A stretch of DNA of 64,000 nt, taken from positions 30,047,561 through 30,111,560 of the forward strand of contig NC_088775.1 in the NCBI RefSeq assembly GCF_954871325.1, given 5' to 3'. Positions within the stretch are counted from its first letter, which is position 1, and each line of letters begins with the position of its first letter. Positions 35,677 to 47,080 of this stretch are shown here, piece by piece. Source of the DNA: Gordionus sp. m RMFG-2023 (taxonomy: Eukaryota > Nematomorpha > Gordioida > Chordodea > Parachordodidae). The notes beneath the pieces are model-generated. The model was not told where the DNA came from. It was given only the letters and a program-made list of their open reading frames with translations, and did no database searches. Both the position numbers and the translations under genes were made by a program.

Positions 35677-36471
35677 GGGTTTTTTTCTTCAATTAAGCAT
35701 AATATACTCGTTTTAATATCGAATAAATTCGATCGAATGTCGTAATTTTTTTATACTTTCATATATTTTGTGTATAAATATTAATTTTTAGATATCTCAA
35801 AAATCATTTTTTTAAACTTTTGACTTATTTACTCATTTTCGTTAAAATCATCTATTTCATTCCATTTTTTTCAAAACAATTATTCTTTTCAAATATAATC
35901 CAAATCTTAAATAGCTCTTGATATTTTTGTGTTTCATTAATTTGGAAAAATATAAATATTTACTATGATAATTTATGACAATTATTTAGTAATATCTTAA
36001 GTTTTAAGAAAAAATCATTTATTAATTAAATATTTTTATAAACTATGACTTGATATTTTATTGATTTATGATATTGTTATATAATAATAATTATTATAAT
36101 ATCATTTTTTGTCAATCATTTTCTATGTCCATTTTAGCTAAAATAATTATGACAATTATTATATTATTCTCACAATTCAACGAACTTTTTTTGCTGCCTT
36201 AATTTTAAATAGTAGATTTTATAAGTATTAGATTAAATTTTGATTACACAAGTTTTGAATAAGGCGGGAAAATTTTGGACACATTTTCATATGAAGATAA
36301 AAGAAGAACTTTTGGCCTGTTTATTATTAAAACGATATATTTTCGTGTTATCTTATATTGTTATTTGTTACTTTTTTTAATCAAATGACGAATTATACAA
36401 ATAGTTTTTTCTAAAAACAATAAATAAAGTTATAAAAGTGTAATATTATCAAAATTTTAGATCACACATAT
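35677..36471. other. AT-rich sequence, nothing recognised
   Basis: Very AT-rich with short homopolymers; no gene, tandem repeat or element end could be supported. Confidence 0.5.
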
Positions 36472-36722
36472 AGATAGCACTGCAAAATGGTCCGGGCTAT
36501 GATCAGGATCTTCCCTAAAATTTAATTTAAAAAACGGAGCCTATTAAATATTAATAAAATAGAGAATAATTTTCTCTCCTCTTTTATTATAATAAATAGA
36601 TAGCTAGAATAATTTAAATTTATTTTGTCAATACTAAATCTTAGGCCGGGCTAGAAATAAATTTAAAATCGGACTCGTGCCAATGATTTTTTTAAAATTT
36701 GCTGATATCTCTAGTCTAGATA
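36472..36722. repeat. Diverged GGCCCG-rich hAT MITE
   Basis: It starts TAGATAGCACTGCAAAATGG and ends TGCTGATATCTCTA, which look like the worn termini of the family with TAG-GATCTGCA ends (7586-7998). GGTCCGGGC and GGCCGGGC words lie inside. A similar piece with AACCGGTTCC and ACCCGGTTTA continues at 36770-36860. Confidence 0.5.
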
Positions 36723-37454
36723 TAAAAAAAATTTTTTAAACAATATACGATGAAAATTTTGTGCTTTTTTTAGAACCGGTTCCTGGGAATTTAAAAAATG
36801 GTTTCGGTTTCTACATATTTTAAGAGAGATCTTACCCGGTTTAAAATAACCCAATCCAATTAATTTTACTGGTTATTTTTTATATAGATTATTAAATTTT
36901 ATAAATTATTAAAAAATAAAATATAACCAACCACATCATTTTATTAGAATTTTTAGTCAATCAAAATATACCACATTTCAAAATATAAATACATTTCGCC
37001 AAATAAGAACACAAATGTACTCTTTTTCTTTGGTATTAAATGAAAAATATTCTTCATTTTAAAATAAAGAAGACAATTTTAAAGGTTTATAACTTGCCGT
37101 AAACGGAATTTTTTTTAAAAAAATAAGACGGGCGAAAAATATAAAACCCAGACCTTGCAATTAATACCTCTGCAGGTATTTTATATTTATAATGACTCAT
37201 TCATTCCCATTTTTAAATTTAATTGCAGCATGCTTCATATAACTATTATTATATTACCTATTTTTTGTTATAAAATTAATATCATATTACATATAATAAA
37301 ATAAAGTCTTTTTTTCAAATCAAATTTATATTAACACAACCTCATAGATATAAATGATAATTTTTAGAGAATGTCTATAATGGATTTTTAGATTAATAAT
37401 TGATCTATATTATAAAAAGCAGTGAATAATAAAATTGTATATTATATGGGAAAA

Positions 37455-37685
37455 TATCGCCGGGGTGGCCTAGTGGGTTATGATGTAGGCTTGGAAACAG
37501 AAGGTCTCAGGTTCGATCCTGGTAAGGAACGTAAAGTTTTTCTTCGATGAATGATGTTTAAAGACATATGGTAAGATGAATTTTGGAGCTTAGAGATGAC
37601 ACCCCGGTCATCGACAGGCTTGGATAGCCAGGTACTAAGGATACTTGTCCAATAAACAAAAATCAAGGACACAAATAAAATACTA
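37455..37685 (+). repeat. tRNA-derived SINE
   Basis: GGTGGCCTAGTGGGTTATGA provides an A box and CAGGTTCGATCCTGG a B box with a 4-bp T-stem about 30 bp later, the internal RNA polymerase III promoter layout. The acceptor stem does not pair, so it is not a working tRNA. About 160 bp of unrelated body follows, up to the point where LINE sequence begins. The direct abutment suggests either a chance neighbour or that the LINE inserted at the SINE tail. Confidence 0.65.
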
Positions 37686-38779
37686 ATATGAAAGCTAGGG
37701 CGTTCCCTCAAAGCGACGCGCAGTGTGTAGACCTCCATCCTGCGAAAAGTAAAATAAAGGTCAAAGCAAAGAAGACAAAGTTAAGTTTGAATATTGGGAC
37801 ACTTAAAGGTAAGACTAGAGAATTGGCATCAATGTTGAATAAGAGAAAAGTTGACATAGCGTGCATACAAGAGACGAAGTGGAGAGGTCAGAAGACTTTA
37901 ATTATTATAGATGGGTATAAATTGTACTATAATGGAATTCTTAGCAATAGGAACGTTGTCTGCATCATTCTCAGTCAAGATCTAACCTCCTCAGATGTAG
38001 AAATCAACAAGATCTCTGATAGAGTAATGAAGATAAAACTCTGCATTGGTCAATCAATACTACACATCCTTTCAGTATATGCTCCTAAACGGGTTGCAAG
38101 GAAGAAGAGAAAGATGACTTTAGAGCTATCCTTGATGAAGCTGTAATGGAAATCCCTAAAGATGACCTAATCATATTAGATGGTGACTTAAATGCGCATG
38201 TGGGAAAAGCAAGAAACAGCTACAAAAGGCATCATGGTGGTTTTGGATATGGAGAGAGAAAGGATGAAGGAGAGTATGTACTGAAATTTGCGCAAGCCTT
38301 CGACCTTGCCTTAAACAACACCTACTTTAGGAAAAAGGAGAGTCATTTAATAACCTATGAAAGTGGTGCAAGGAAAACCCAGATAGATTACATGCTTATC
38401 TCTCGCAGAAGATTAAAAGATGTAATAGACTGCAAAGTCATCCCAGTAGAAGATATTGCCGCGCAATATCATGGATTTACACCATACAAAGAACTATGGT
38501 GGTGGAATGAAGATGTACAAACCACTATAAAGGAGAAAAAAGCACTATTATGGTACAAATCCAAAAACCCATATGACAAGACAAATTACAAAAAATCCAA
38601 GAGAATAGCTACAAAGGCGGTGGCTAGGGCCAAAGCTATGGCATACGATGACATGTATGAAGAACTACATACCAAAGAAGGGCAAAATAAAATATACAGA
38701 TTAGCCAAACAGCGCGAAAAGAATTCTAGGGATATAAACGGAGCTCCGAAAGTAATCAAAAATTAAGATGGGAAATTGA

Positions 38780-39738
38780 TTTTTTTTTTCCTCTTTAGCT
38801 TTCACCTTTTCTGGTGGTAAGCTCCTTCAATATCTCTCTCCACTTTATGTTATTCATACTATCTCTTTTATCTAATTTCTACTTCTTCATATTGGCTCTA
38901 ATTTTATGGCCCCATTGAAGTTTTGGCCTTCCTCTTTTACGTTTACCCATCACTTCCAAACTTAACTTTTATATGTAATACCACCTAAGTCGGTTTACCA
39001 TTATCTTAGTCTTAATGGTCACTCAATGACATATAATACCTAGGCTGACGATTCATTCATTAAAATGCATTTTTAAGCGTCGTTAAAAGCAAATCAGCTG
39101 GACCGGCCATTTTGGTAACACATATGGTAATTATTCTCATGTTTAAAACTACTATTAAATTGATAACTTGCTTCCTTATTATCCCGATGATCCAGTAATT
39201 CTTTAATAAAGTTTACATCAGATATAGGAATAAATTAGGCTCTCGTTTAAAATTTTAATATTAATTAGTGTAACCAAGATGGCGTCACCAGCTGATTTGC
39301 ATTGATGTACACTTTTAATGAATGAATCATCAGTCTAGGTATTATATATTTGGACATTACCTTTAAACTTCCTAATATTCTTGTACTTCTTACCTTATCC
39401 TTTCTTGTTGCCCAGCAATCATCCACAGCATTCTCATCTCCATAGTTTGTAGACTTGTCTCGTCTGATTCTTTGGTTGGCCATGTTTCCGAACTATATAG
39501 AATAGTTGGTTGTACTATGGAACTATAAATTTTTCCCTTCAATTTGTGTGGGATTCTTTTGTCAGAGAGCATTCCAGATAAAGATCTCCACTTTATCCAC
39601 CCTTGATTAATTTTACTCTTTATCTTTTTCTCTATTGTGCCGTTTGTTTGCATATTGGAGCCCAAATATTTGCAGCTTTCAATTGCCGATATCTGTCATT
39701 CATTTATATCAATGCTCTCTGTTTCATCTCCATAATAA
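38780..39738 (-). mobile_element. 5'-truncated antisense copy of the same LINE
   Basis: It starts with a T run (38780-38790, the copied poly-A tail) and reads on the minus strand. The upstream end matches the plus-strand LINE at about 40660 (GAAACAGAGAGCATTGATAT-like). It then encodes IKWRSLSGMLSDKRIPHKL and SIVQPTILYSSETWPTKESD, and its 3' end has MGKRKRGRPKLQWGHKIRAN. It sits between the endonuclease and RT parts of the sense copy and is itself interrupted by a MITE at 39031-39347. Confidence 0.85.
39031..39347. mobile_element. MITE with ATATAATACCTAG ends inside the antisense LINE
   Basis: ATATAATACCTAG at the left is mirrored by CTAGGTATTATAT at the right. The inversion continues inward for about 40-60 bp (ATTCATTCATTAAAA against TTTTAATGAATGAATCAT, and CAGCTGATTTGC words). 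The 317-bp unit has no reading frame. TA-rich flanks would fit a Tc1/mariner-type MITE, but the superfamily is inference. Confidence 0.8.
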
Positions 39739-41183
39739 AGGAAAAAGAAATAATGAATAAATGGAAAGAATATTTTCAGGAGCTTCTCAACTTTAATCCT
39801 CACATACTACATCTAAACGAACACTCCCCATGTCAAAACCTTGCACAACCAATAACAAAACAAGAAATAATCACACCTCAAGCATATGAAAAACAACAAA
39901 GCTAGGGGTCCAGATGATATTCCAATAGAAAACCTTAAAGCACTAGGAGATGATGCAATACATCTCACAAATCTGTACAATAAAATACTGGGAAATGAAT
40001 AGATCCCTCAAAAATGGAGGCAGTTCTATCTAGTTCCTATCTTCAAAAATAAAGGGGATCCACACAATTGTCAAAATTACAGGGGCATAAAACTAATGTC
40101 ACACTGTCTAAAACTATACGAAAAAATAATAGAAAAAAGATTAAGAGATATAATCGAAGTTTGGCTTTATACCTGGAAGATCAACAACCGATGCTATCCA
40201 TGCAATTAGGCAAATGAGTGAAAAATACAGGGAAAAGAACAAAAAGCTACACATGGTCTTTCTCGATCTAGAAAAGGCCTTCGATAGAATCCCAAGAAAA
40301 CTTATCTGGTGGGCGCTACGCCACAAAAAAGTTCCCGAAAAATATATAAGAATAATAGAGGATATGTATATGGGACATACAACAATGGTCCGTAGCACAA
40401 CAGGTACTTCAGCAGGCTTCACAATAGCCGAAGGAGTTCATCAAGGGTCGGCTCTCAGCCCACTTCTCTTCATTACAGTAATAGATGTATTAGCACAGTC
40501 TATACCTCAAACAGTCCCGTGGAATATGATATTTGCAGATGATATTGTGATACTTGCCGAATCCAAGGATGAAATGAAAGAAAGGTTAGTGAATTGGATA
40601 AATATCCTAGAAACGCACGGATTAAAAGTAAATAGAGAAAAGACGGAGTATATGGTGATAGGAGGAGATGAAACGGAGAGTATTGATAAAACGATTGGCA
40701 GATATCCGCAATTGAAAGCTGCAAATATTTGGGCTCCACTATACAAACAAACGGCACAATAGGGAAAGAGATAAAGAGTAAAATTAATCAAGGGTGGTTA
40801 AAGTGGAGATCTTTATCTGGAGTGCTTTTTGACAAAAGAATCCCACACAAATTGAAGGGAAATTTACAGTTCCATAGTACAACCAACTATTATATATAGT
40901 TCGGAAACATGGCCAACCAAAGAATCAGACGAAAGTCTACAAACTATGGAAATGAGAATGCTAAGGATGATTGCTGGGGTCTAGGAAGTTTAAAGGTAGT
41001 GCCCATTAAGACTAAGATAATGGTAAATAGACTTAGATGGTATGAGCATACAATGAGAAGGCCTATGAACTACATAGGAAATAAGTTTGAGAGTTTGACA
41101 GTGATGGGTAAACGTTTTTTTATATATTAGTAATAGATGTTGTAGGATTATAGTTTTTCGCGATATTCCATTATTATTGTTAT

Positions 41184-42084
41184 CAGAGACCTGCAGAGGT
41201 ACCATTTGCATGGCCCGGCCCCGATTTTTTTTAAAAAAATTCCCGGGTTTAAAAATTTTAGGCCTGGCTCGGATATTTAAAAAAAAAATTTGGGGCCTGG
41301 CCTGACCCGGATTTTTTTTAAAAAGTATTTAGGCCCGGCTCGGAATTTTTTAAAATTATATTCGACCTGGTATATACAAAAAATTTACCTATTCGGTATT
41401 TTATCATATTTTTCGGCGAGTATTATCATTTAATAAGCAAGTATAGTAGCTAATGTTGTAAAACGGCTTGTTTTGAGCCGATTTTTAAAAACGGCTACCT
41501 CAATATTTTTGCCAGAAAAATATCGACTAAGCCTCGAAATTTCGATACTATATGTCTAGACCTTTGCTCCTTCTATGAGCTAAATTTTCAGGCTTGCATA
41601 ATATTTTTCTGGATAAAAAACTGAGTTAGCTGTTTTTAAAAATCGGCTCAAAACGAACCGTATAACAACAGTACGACATATTTTTTTTATTCTAAAGAGA
41701 TATTTAGTATATTACAAATTGATACTATAAAAAATTTGCGTAAATAATATTTTGAGAATATATTATATTAATTGTATTTATAAAAAAATTAAAACTGATA
41801 TTTTAATTAATAAAAAATATAGAATATATAATAATGTATTTAATCATTTGCGTATTTAATCCATGGCAGGAAAACTATAATTATATTATGTAATAGATAC
41901 TATGAGTGTTAGCTAGTAAATTTCACCCAACATTATATTAATCATAACTATATATAATCATTATAACCATATCTAATTGACGAATATAATAATTCATGTT
42001 GTATAAATTTTTTTAAAAATTTTACGGCCCGGCCCGGGTATATTTTAAAAATTTAAAATATGGCCCGGATCGGGTAGGTCTCTG
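41184..42084. mobile_element. Non-autonomous hAT element, GGCCCG-rich
   Basis: It starts CAGAGACCTGCAGAGG and, from the right end inward, CAGAGACCTACCCGATCC. The flanks ATTGTTAT (41176-41183) and ATTATTAT (42085-42092) differ at one base, as an 8-bp duplication. Both ends carry GGCCCGG words in long A/T runs, as in the 7586-7998 family, but the terminal motif differs. A second MITE (41451-41673) lies inside. No transposase. Confidence 0.8.
41451..41673. mobile_element. MITE with TGTTGT and CGGCTCAAAACG inverted ends
   Basis: TGTTGTAAAACGGCTTGTTT at the left is mirrored by CAAAACGAACCGTATAACAACA at the right. The inverted part is about 45 bp long and includes GAGCCGATTTTTAAAAACGGC against its inverse. 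The middle has no reading frame. The TAxTGTTGT terminus suggests hAT. No clean target duplication was found. Confidence 0.75.
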
Positions 42085-42092
42085 ATTATTAT

Positions 42093-42964
42093 TATGCTTT
42101 GTGTTAGTTTTTTGTTAAAATATAAAAACAAATGTTAAAAAAATAATAATAAATTATTATTGTTTTTTTTATTTAATTATAAATTGTGATAAAGTAAAAA
42201 ATAGAATCATTATTTTTTGTTTTTAGATTTTTTTTGTGTTTTTGTTTAAAATTATAAAAGAAAAAAAACCTGAGAAAAAAAAACATTATTTGTTAAAAAT
42301 AAGGGAACCCAAAATTAAATATCCGATTTCATTGTTCTCCATCTTGAGTAATAACTACCGAAACCTAGATAAACTTGATAGTGAACAAAAGCATTATTAC
42401 GTTCCAATCAAAAAAATATGTACTGCTACCTAAAAAATCTATTTTCCTATATTAATTATTTTTTTCTTTAGCTTTCAACTTTTCTGGTGGTAAGCTCTTT
42501 CAATATCTCTCTTCACTTTATGTTATTCATACTATATGTAATTTATACTTCCTCATATTGGCTCTAACTTTATGGCCCCATTGAAGTTTTGGCCTTCCAT
42601 TTATATCTGAATCGGACAAACTACACGACAGTTAGGGGTTGGTTCCAGGTTTTTATCAATTCACTTCAAAGATGCTCATTGGGGTAATATTTGTTTGGAA
42701 ATTTATTTTATTAATACATAAGGAAGTTAAATATATATCACCTTAATGTACTATCACTCAAATTTCATCTTTCTCAATTAGAATGAATAACTTATATAAA
42801 ATTTTAGTTAGTTAGATTTCCTATCTAAAACATGTGAAATATAATTAAAATAGAATTGGATTGGATTGTTATATAGATCATGGGTAAAAGATAGTAACAT
42901 GGAACATCTGGGGAAGCCTAGTAGTGTTGTTAAAAAGCCGAATACGGCTCCAAAAAATTGGCTT
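42093..42964. other. Mixed stretch: LINE tail piece and hAT-like end
   Basis: 42465-42600 is an antisense piece of the LINE 3' end (CTTTAGCTTTCAACTTTTCT to GAAGTTTTGGCC), beginning almost where the sense LINE at 41115 stops. At 42920-42965 lies a hAT-like left tip, AGTGTTGTTAAAAAGCCG, directly before the gypsy element. The open frame at 42236-42433 has no recognisable motif. The rest is AT-rich without support for a gene. Confidence 0.55.
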
Positions 42965-44490
42965 AGCCTCAAGCCGGCTAGGGTTAGGAATGACAGAGAA
43001 GGGCCTTTTTCAGAGAATAACTAGCAGGGAAGGGGTTGTAAATATGTTACAAGATGGGATAATTAATGATCCTTGTCCGAGAGTGATGATTAATTTAGAG
43101 GGGAAAATTATTCCCATGTTGTTTGATACGGGGGCAGCTATTTCAGTAATTGGATATAATAGATATCAAAGTATTTGGCCAGGGGATATGATGGAGAATG
43201 AGAGGTTAAGGATAAGACAGTTTTATGGGACCCTGTGCAATGGGTAAGGTGGAGGTAATAGCAAAATTGGGGGAAAGAATTGAAGTATTAGATTTATGGA
43301 TTATCAATCATAATATAGAAGCTGTGTTGGGATGGGACTGGATCACTAGGATTGGTCCGTGGTATGGTTTTTGGGGGGTATTTTCATGGTGGGGTGTATT
43401 TGTACCAAATATAAGTGAGGAGTATGCGGTTATGACGTTTGAGGGCGAAAATGGAACGTCGGGAGTTGAGACTATATTGAATTCTGAAACAAGGGGAAAC
43501 AATTCTAGGAAACAAGGGGGAATAATTCTAGGAGCGGAACAAGGGGAAATAATTCTGGGAGCGAAACAAGGGGAAATAATTTTAGGAGCGAAACCAGAGG
43601 AAATAATTCAAGGGGTGAAACAAAGGGAAGTAATGTTAGGGACAGAGTAGGAGAGATGAAGTCTAAAAGTGAAATCGGGGTAAAGAATTCTAAGGAAGAA
43701 ATAAGAGGAAATAATTATAGAGATAAATCAAGAAAAATTTACCCGGGGCACGTTGGAGCTGTTAAGGAATATCGTGATGTTAAGAGAGGGAAGGAGGAAG
43801 GAAATACGGGGAAAAGGGATATAGGGCCGCCTAAAAAATCGAGATATGAATAATGCGCAAACCCAAGAAAATCGAGATGTGAATAATGCTCAACCCCAAG
43901 GAAGTCGGGAAGTGATTCATGCTCAAACTCAAGAACATCGGGAAGTGATTAATGCTAGGACACAAGAAGATCGGGCTAAGACTCAAGGAAGTCGGGAAGT
44001 GATAAATGCTCAGACCCAAGGAATTCGGGAGGTGATGGAGGCTAAGACTTTGCACGATGAAGAGGCGTTGCTAATTGATGAGGATGGAAAAAAATTGGGA
44101 ATAGGCAAAGTGCAAGAAGGAGCCCGAAGATTAGTACAAAATTATCAAGTGATTTTTAATGAAGATTTAGGTTGTCTCAAAGATTATGAAGTAGATATTA
44201 AGTTAAAGGATGGTTATGTTCCAAAGTATTGTGTGTTGCGAAGGATACCTTTTGAGTGGTGGAGAGAAGTAGAAAGGGAGTTGGATCAATGGGTAAAGAA
44301 GGGTATTGTATGTCCTATAGAGTACAGTGAATGGGCGACCCCGTTGATACCAGTGAAGAAAGCTAATGGAAAACTCCGTCTATGTGCAGATTTCCGGGTC
44401 ACGCTAAATCCGTGGGTCGTGGAGGTCAAATATCCGTTGCCGCTTATTGAAGAAATATTGGCCAGTTTAAAGGGAAGTATATATTTTTCA

Positions 44491-44892
44491 GGTTAATGAT
44501 GCTTGGTACCATAAGGTACCATCTATCAAATTTGAATTTTGTTCATTTTTCATTTGGATAGGCACTACCAAATATATTTATAATATATATTTGAAAAATT
44601 GTGATTTTTGGAAAGCCTCTATGGCCTAGTAGGCAAGAGCTTGGCTTACTTATCCTATGCTCCCGGGTTCGAATACCGGGAATGATCATGTTTTTTTTCT
44701 TATTCTAACTTGGTGGTTCCATCCTTGGGGGGATGATATATAGAAGGCCGGACTCGACCACATGATTCCGTATTAATATATTAAATAATAAGGGACTTAT
44801 TACATTTTAATAAATTTTTGTCGGTATTTAGCAAATTAGATTGGTATTTAAAATATTTCCATACATTCACTTGGTAGTAAGCATCATTAACC
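44491..44892. mobile_element. MITE with 9-bp duplication and tRNA-like core, inside gypsy RT
   Basis: Ends are GGTTAATGATGCTTGGTACC and the inverse GGTAGTAAGCATCATTAACC. The 9-bp target duplication TATTTTTCA is exact at 44482-44490 and 44893-44901, which fits the Mutator-like (MULE) group or another 9-bp family. No transposase. Inside, 44609-44690 resembles a tRNA gene: TGGCCTAGTAGGCAAGAGC as A box and a full T-arm CCCGGGTTCGAATACCGGG. The insertion is younger than the gypsy copy. Confidence 0.88.
44609..44690 (+). repeat. tRNA-like sequence within the MITE
   Basis: The A box is TGGCCTAGTAGG and the B box GGTTCGAATACC, with a perfect 5-bp T-stem (CCCGG/CCGGG). No 7-bp acceptor stem could be formed with the flanks. 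It may be a SINE head captured by the MITE, or a dead tRNA copy. Confidence 0.6.
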
Positions 44893-47080
44893 TATTTTTC
44901 AAAGGTTGATTTCTCTAATGCGTACCTACAGTTGCGGGTGAAACCGGAGGTGAGAAAGTTATTAACGATTACGACCACAAAAGGGTTATTTGCGTTTTGT
45001 AGATTGCCCTTTGGACTTGGTGTATCAGCTCCGAATTTTCAGCGGACCATGGCAGCGGTTTTTCAAGGATTGGAAGGAGTTTACTACTATATGGATGATG
45101 TGATAGTGACAAGAAGAACTCCCGAATAACATGAACAGAGATTGGAAGAGGTATTTCGGAGGATAAAAGAAAAAGGATTGCGGGCCAGTGCGGAGAAAAG
45201 CTTGTTGGGGGTCATGGAAGTGACATATCTAGGACACAAAATTACAGGAAAGGAGGTGAGACCTTTGGATAAGAACATGACAGGAATTAGCAATATTACG
45301 AGACCAACTTTTTGGGAATGGTCAATTATTATCATCGTTTCGTGGAAGGATTTTCTCAGATAGCCGCGCCGTTGTATCAATTGCTGAGGAAAGGAAAAAA
45401 GTTTGAATGGACAGAAGAACAGGAGGTGGCCTTTAAAGAGCTGAAATGCAGAATTGGAAAGGAACCTATATTAGTGTGCTTCAACACGAATTGGAGGTAT
45501 TTGTGGCGGTAGACGCGTCGAATAAAGGGGTAGGAGGGGCTTTATTACATTGTATTGATGGGTTGGAAAGACCGGTGTTATTTTTCTCAAGGATATTTAG
45601 AGAAGCAGAGACTAGGTATTCCGTGATTGAGCAAGAAGCGCTCGCCGTTATTCTTGGATTGACGAAATGCCGGGAGTATTTAATTGGGCGCAGGTTTGTT
45701 ATTTACACAGATCATAAGCCGCTTGTGCATCTATTCAAGAAAGATAACAAGGAGCTGATGCTGTCGCCCAGGTTGCAGAGGTGGCTATTGTTCGTGGGTA
45801 GCTTTGACGTACAAGTGAGGTATCGCAGAGGAAAAGAGAACTACCTACCGGACATTTTATCTCGATGTGGAGCTGGAAAAGGATTGTGAGGGGAAGGAAC
45901 AGGAGGGACAAGATGAGAAGGAAGAACGAATACTAATCAGAACGATGGCTGGGATATCCAGGGGTGGGCCAGTGACATGGGAGGCAATTAAAAGGTAAAC
46001 GTTAAAGGATCGGGAATTGAGACGAGTCAAAGCATGCCTCAAGGGACGGAAAACGTGGCAAGATGGGGATAAAACGTTCAAATATATAGAGAAGGAATTA
46101 GCAATTATAGATGAATGTCTAGTGCGAGGGAGTCGGAGTGTTATACCGTTCAAATTAAGGAGGCCGTGATGGCAATGATTCATGGGGGACATCAAGGAAT
46201 GGAAAAAATGAAACAGTGGGGACGGGAGTATGTATGGTGGCCGGGAATGAACAAAGACATTGAAAATATCAGTCGAACTTGTGTCAGATATAATTCTTGG
46301 GCTCCGATGCCTAGAAAAGATAGGGAAAATGTATGGCCAAGAGCAACTCAGCCATGAGAGCGTATTTACTTAGACTTTTTCGACTTCGATAACAAGATGT
46401 ACATGTTGGTAGTAGATGCATTTTCCAATTGGGTTGAATATGAGGAAGTCAAAGGATTAACGACTCAAGTGGTGATAAAAATATTGAAAAATCTATGGGC
46501 TAAGTTTGGAGTGGCCACCACAATAGTATCGGATGGGGGGCCAGCTTTTATCAGTAAGCAGTTCAAAATTTTTTGTGGGGAAACGGGAGCCAAACACATT
46601 TTAGCACCGCCGTACCATCCGAGTTCGAATGGACAGGCGGAGAGGATGGTGGCGATAGTCAAGAATTGGCTAAGAAAATCGAAGGATGGAGGAGGGGAAA
46701 TGTGGGTAGCAGTGGCATATTATAATAATAGCAGAAAAGGGGAGGAGCCGTCGCCGGCGGAAAAGTTTTTAGGAGGAGGACCAGGATTTGGTTGGATTCG
46801 CTAAGACCGATAGCGCAGGGGCAGGAGCTAGCCGAAGCTGCTAATGTCTCGGAGTTCATAGTAGGACAGGCAATGTGGGCAAAGATATTCAACAGTAATA
46901 GAAAATGGGAGGCTGAAGTAATTCTGGAAAACATGGGAAACAAAGTGTGTAGAGTGGGATTTGCGGAGGGGAGGTGCGTCATCAGGATCAGTTGCGTAAA
47001 AGAATTGAACCTGAGAGGTTGAGAGGGGTGCTGCGAGAGGTAAGAGAGCGATGAGAGTATTAAGTGAATCTGGCTTAACC

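Larger units (their letters stand above)
37686..41115 (+). mobile_element. RTE-type LINE, interrupted and decayed
   Basis: The endonuclease part (37760-38560) has ACIQETKWRGQ with the catalytic Glu, LDGDLNAHVG and TQIDYMLISRRR. A frame change lies near 38105. After an antisense LINE insertion (38780-39738), coding resumes with EIMNKWKEYFQELLN. The RT part (39900-40720) has KARGPDDIPIENLK, VFLDLEKAFDRIPRKL, GVHQGSALSPLLF and the catalytic FADDIVI. Several stops and frame changes lie in 39900-40210. The end reads RLRWYEHTMRRP and is cut short at GGGTAAACG (41115). The arrangement suits the RTE/craniofacial-development-protein-2-like LINE group. Such elements copy themselves by target-primed reverse transcription. 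Confidence 0.88.
42965..47080 (+). mobile_element. Ty3/gypsy LTR retrotransposon, pol region, broken
   Basis: Parts in order on the plus strand: protease region at about 43030-43380 (LFDTGAAISVIG); a purine-rich linker with imperfect repeats (43480-44040; EIILGAKQ and QTQEHREVIN units); reverse transcriptase at about 44080-45300 (SEWATPLIPVKKANGKLRL, YYYMDDVIV); RNase H at 45480-45885 (VDASNKGVGGALL, YTDHKPL); integrase at 46110-46900 (zinc-binding start, VVDAFSNWVEY, SDGGPAFISKQF, PPYHPSSNGQAERM). The copy is broken, with at least six breaks, and no matching LTR pair was recognised. A MITE sits in the RT region at 44491-44892. The strand is markedly purine-rich, unlike its surroundings. Age appears moderate, since all domains are still easy to read. 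Confidence 0.9.

Noticed and set aside
37455-37530. Functional tRNA gene
   Set aside because: A and B boxes are present but the acceptor stem does not pair and a SINE body follows.
39603-39905. 100-residue plus-strand ORF
   Set aside because: Starts in the antisense LINE copy and ends in the sense LINE; a junction artefact of the insertion.
44609-44690. Functional tRNA gene
   Set aside because: Good T-arm and boxes but no acceptor stem; it lies within a MITE.
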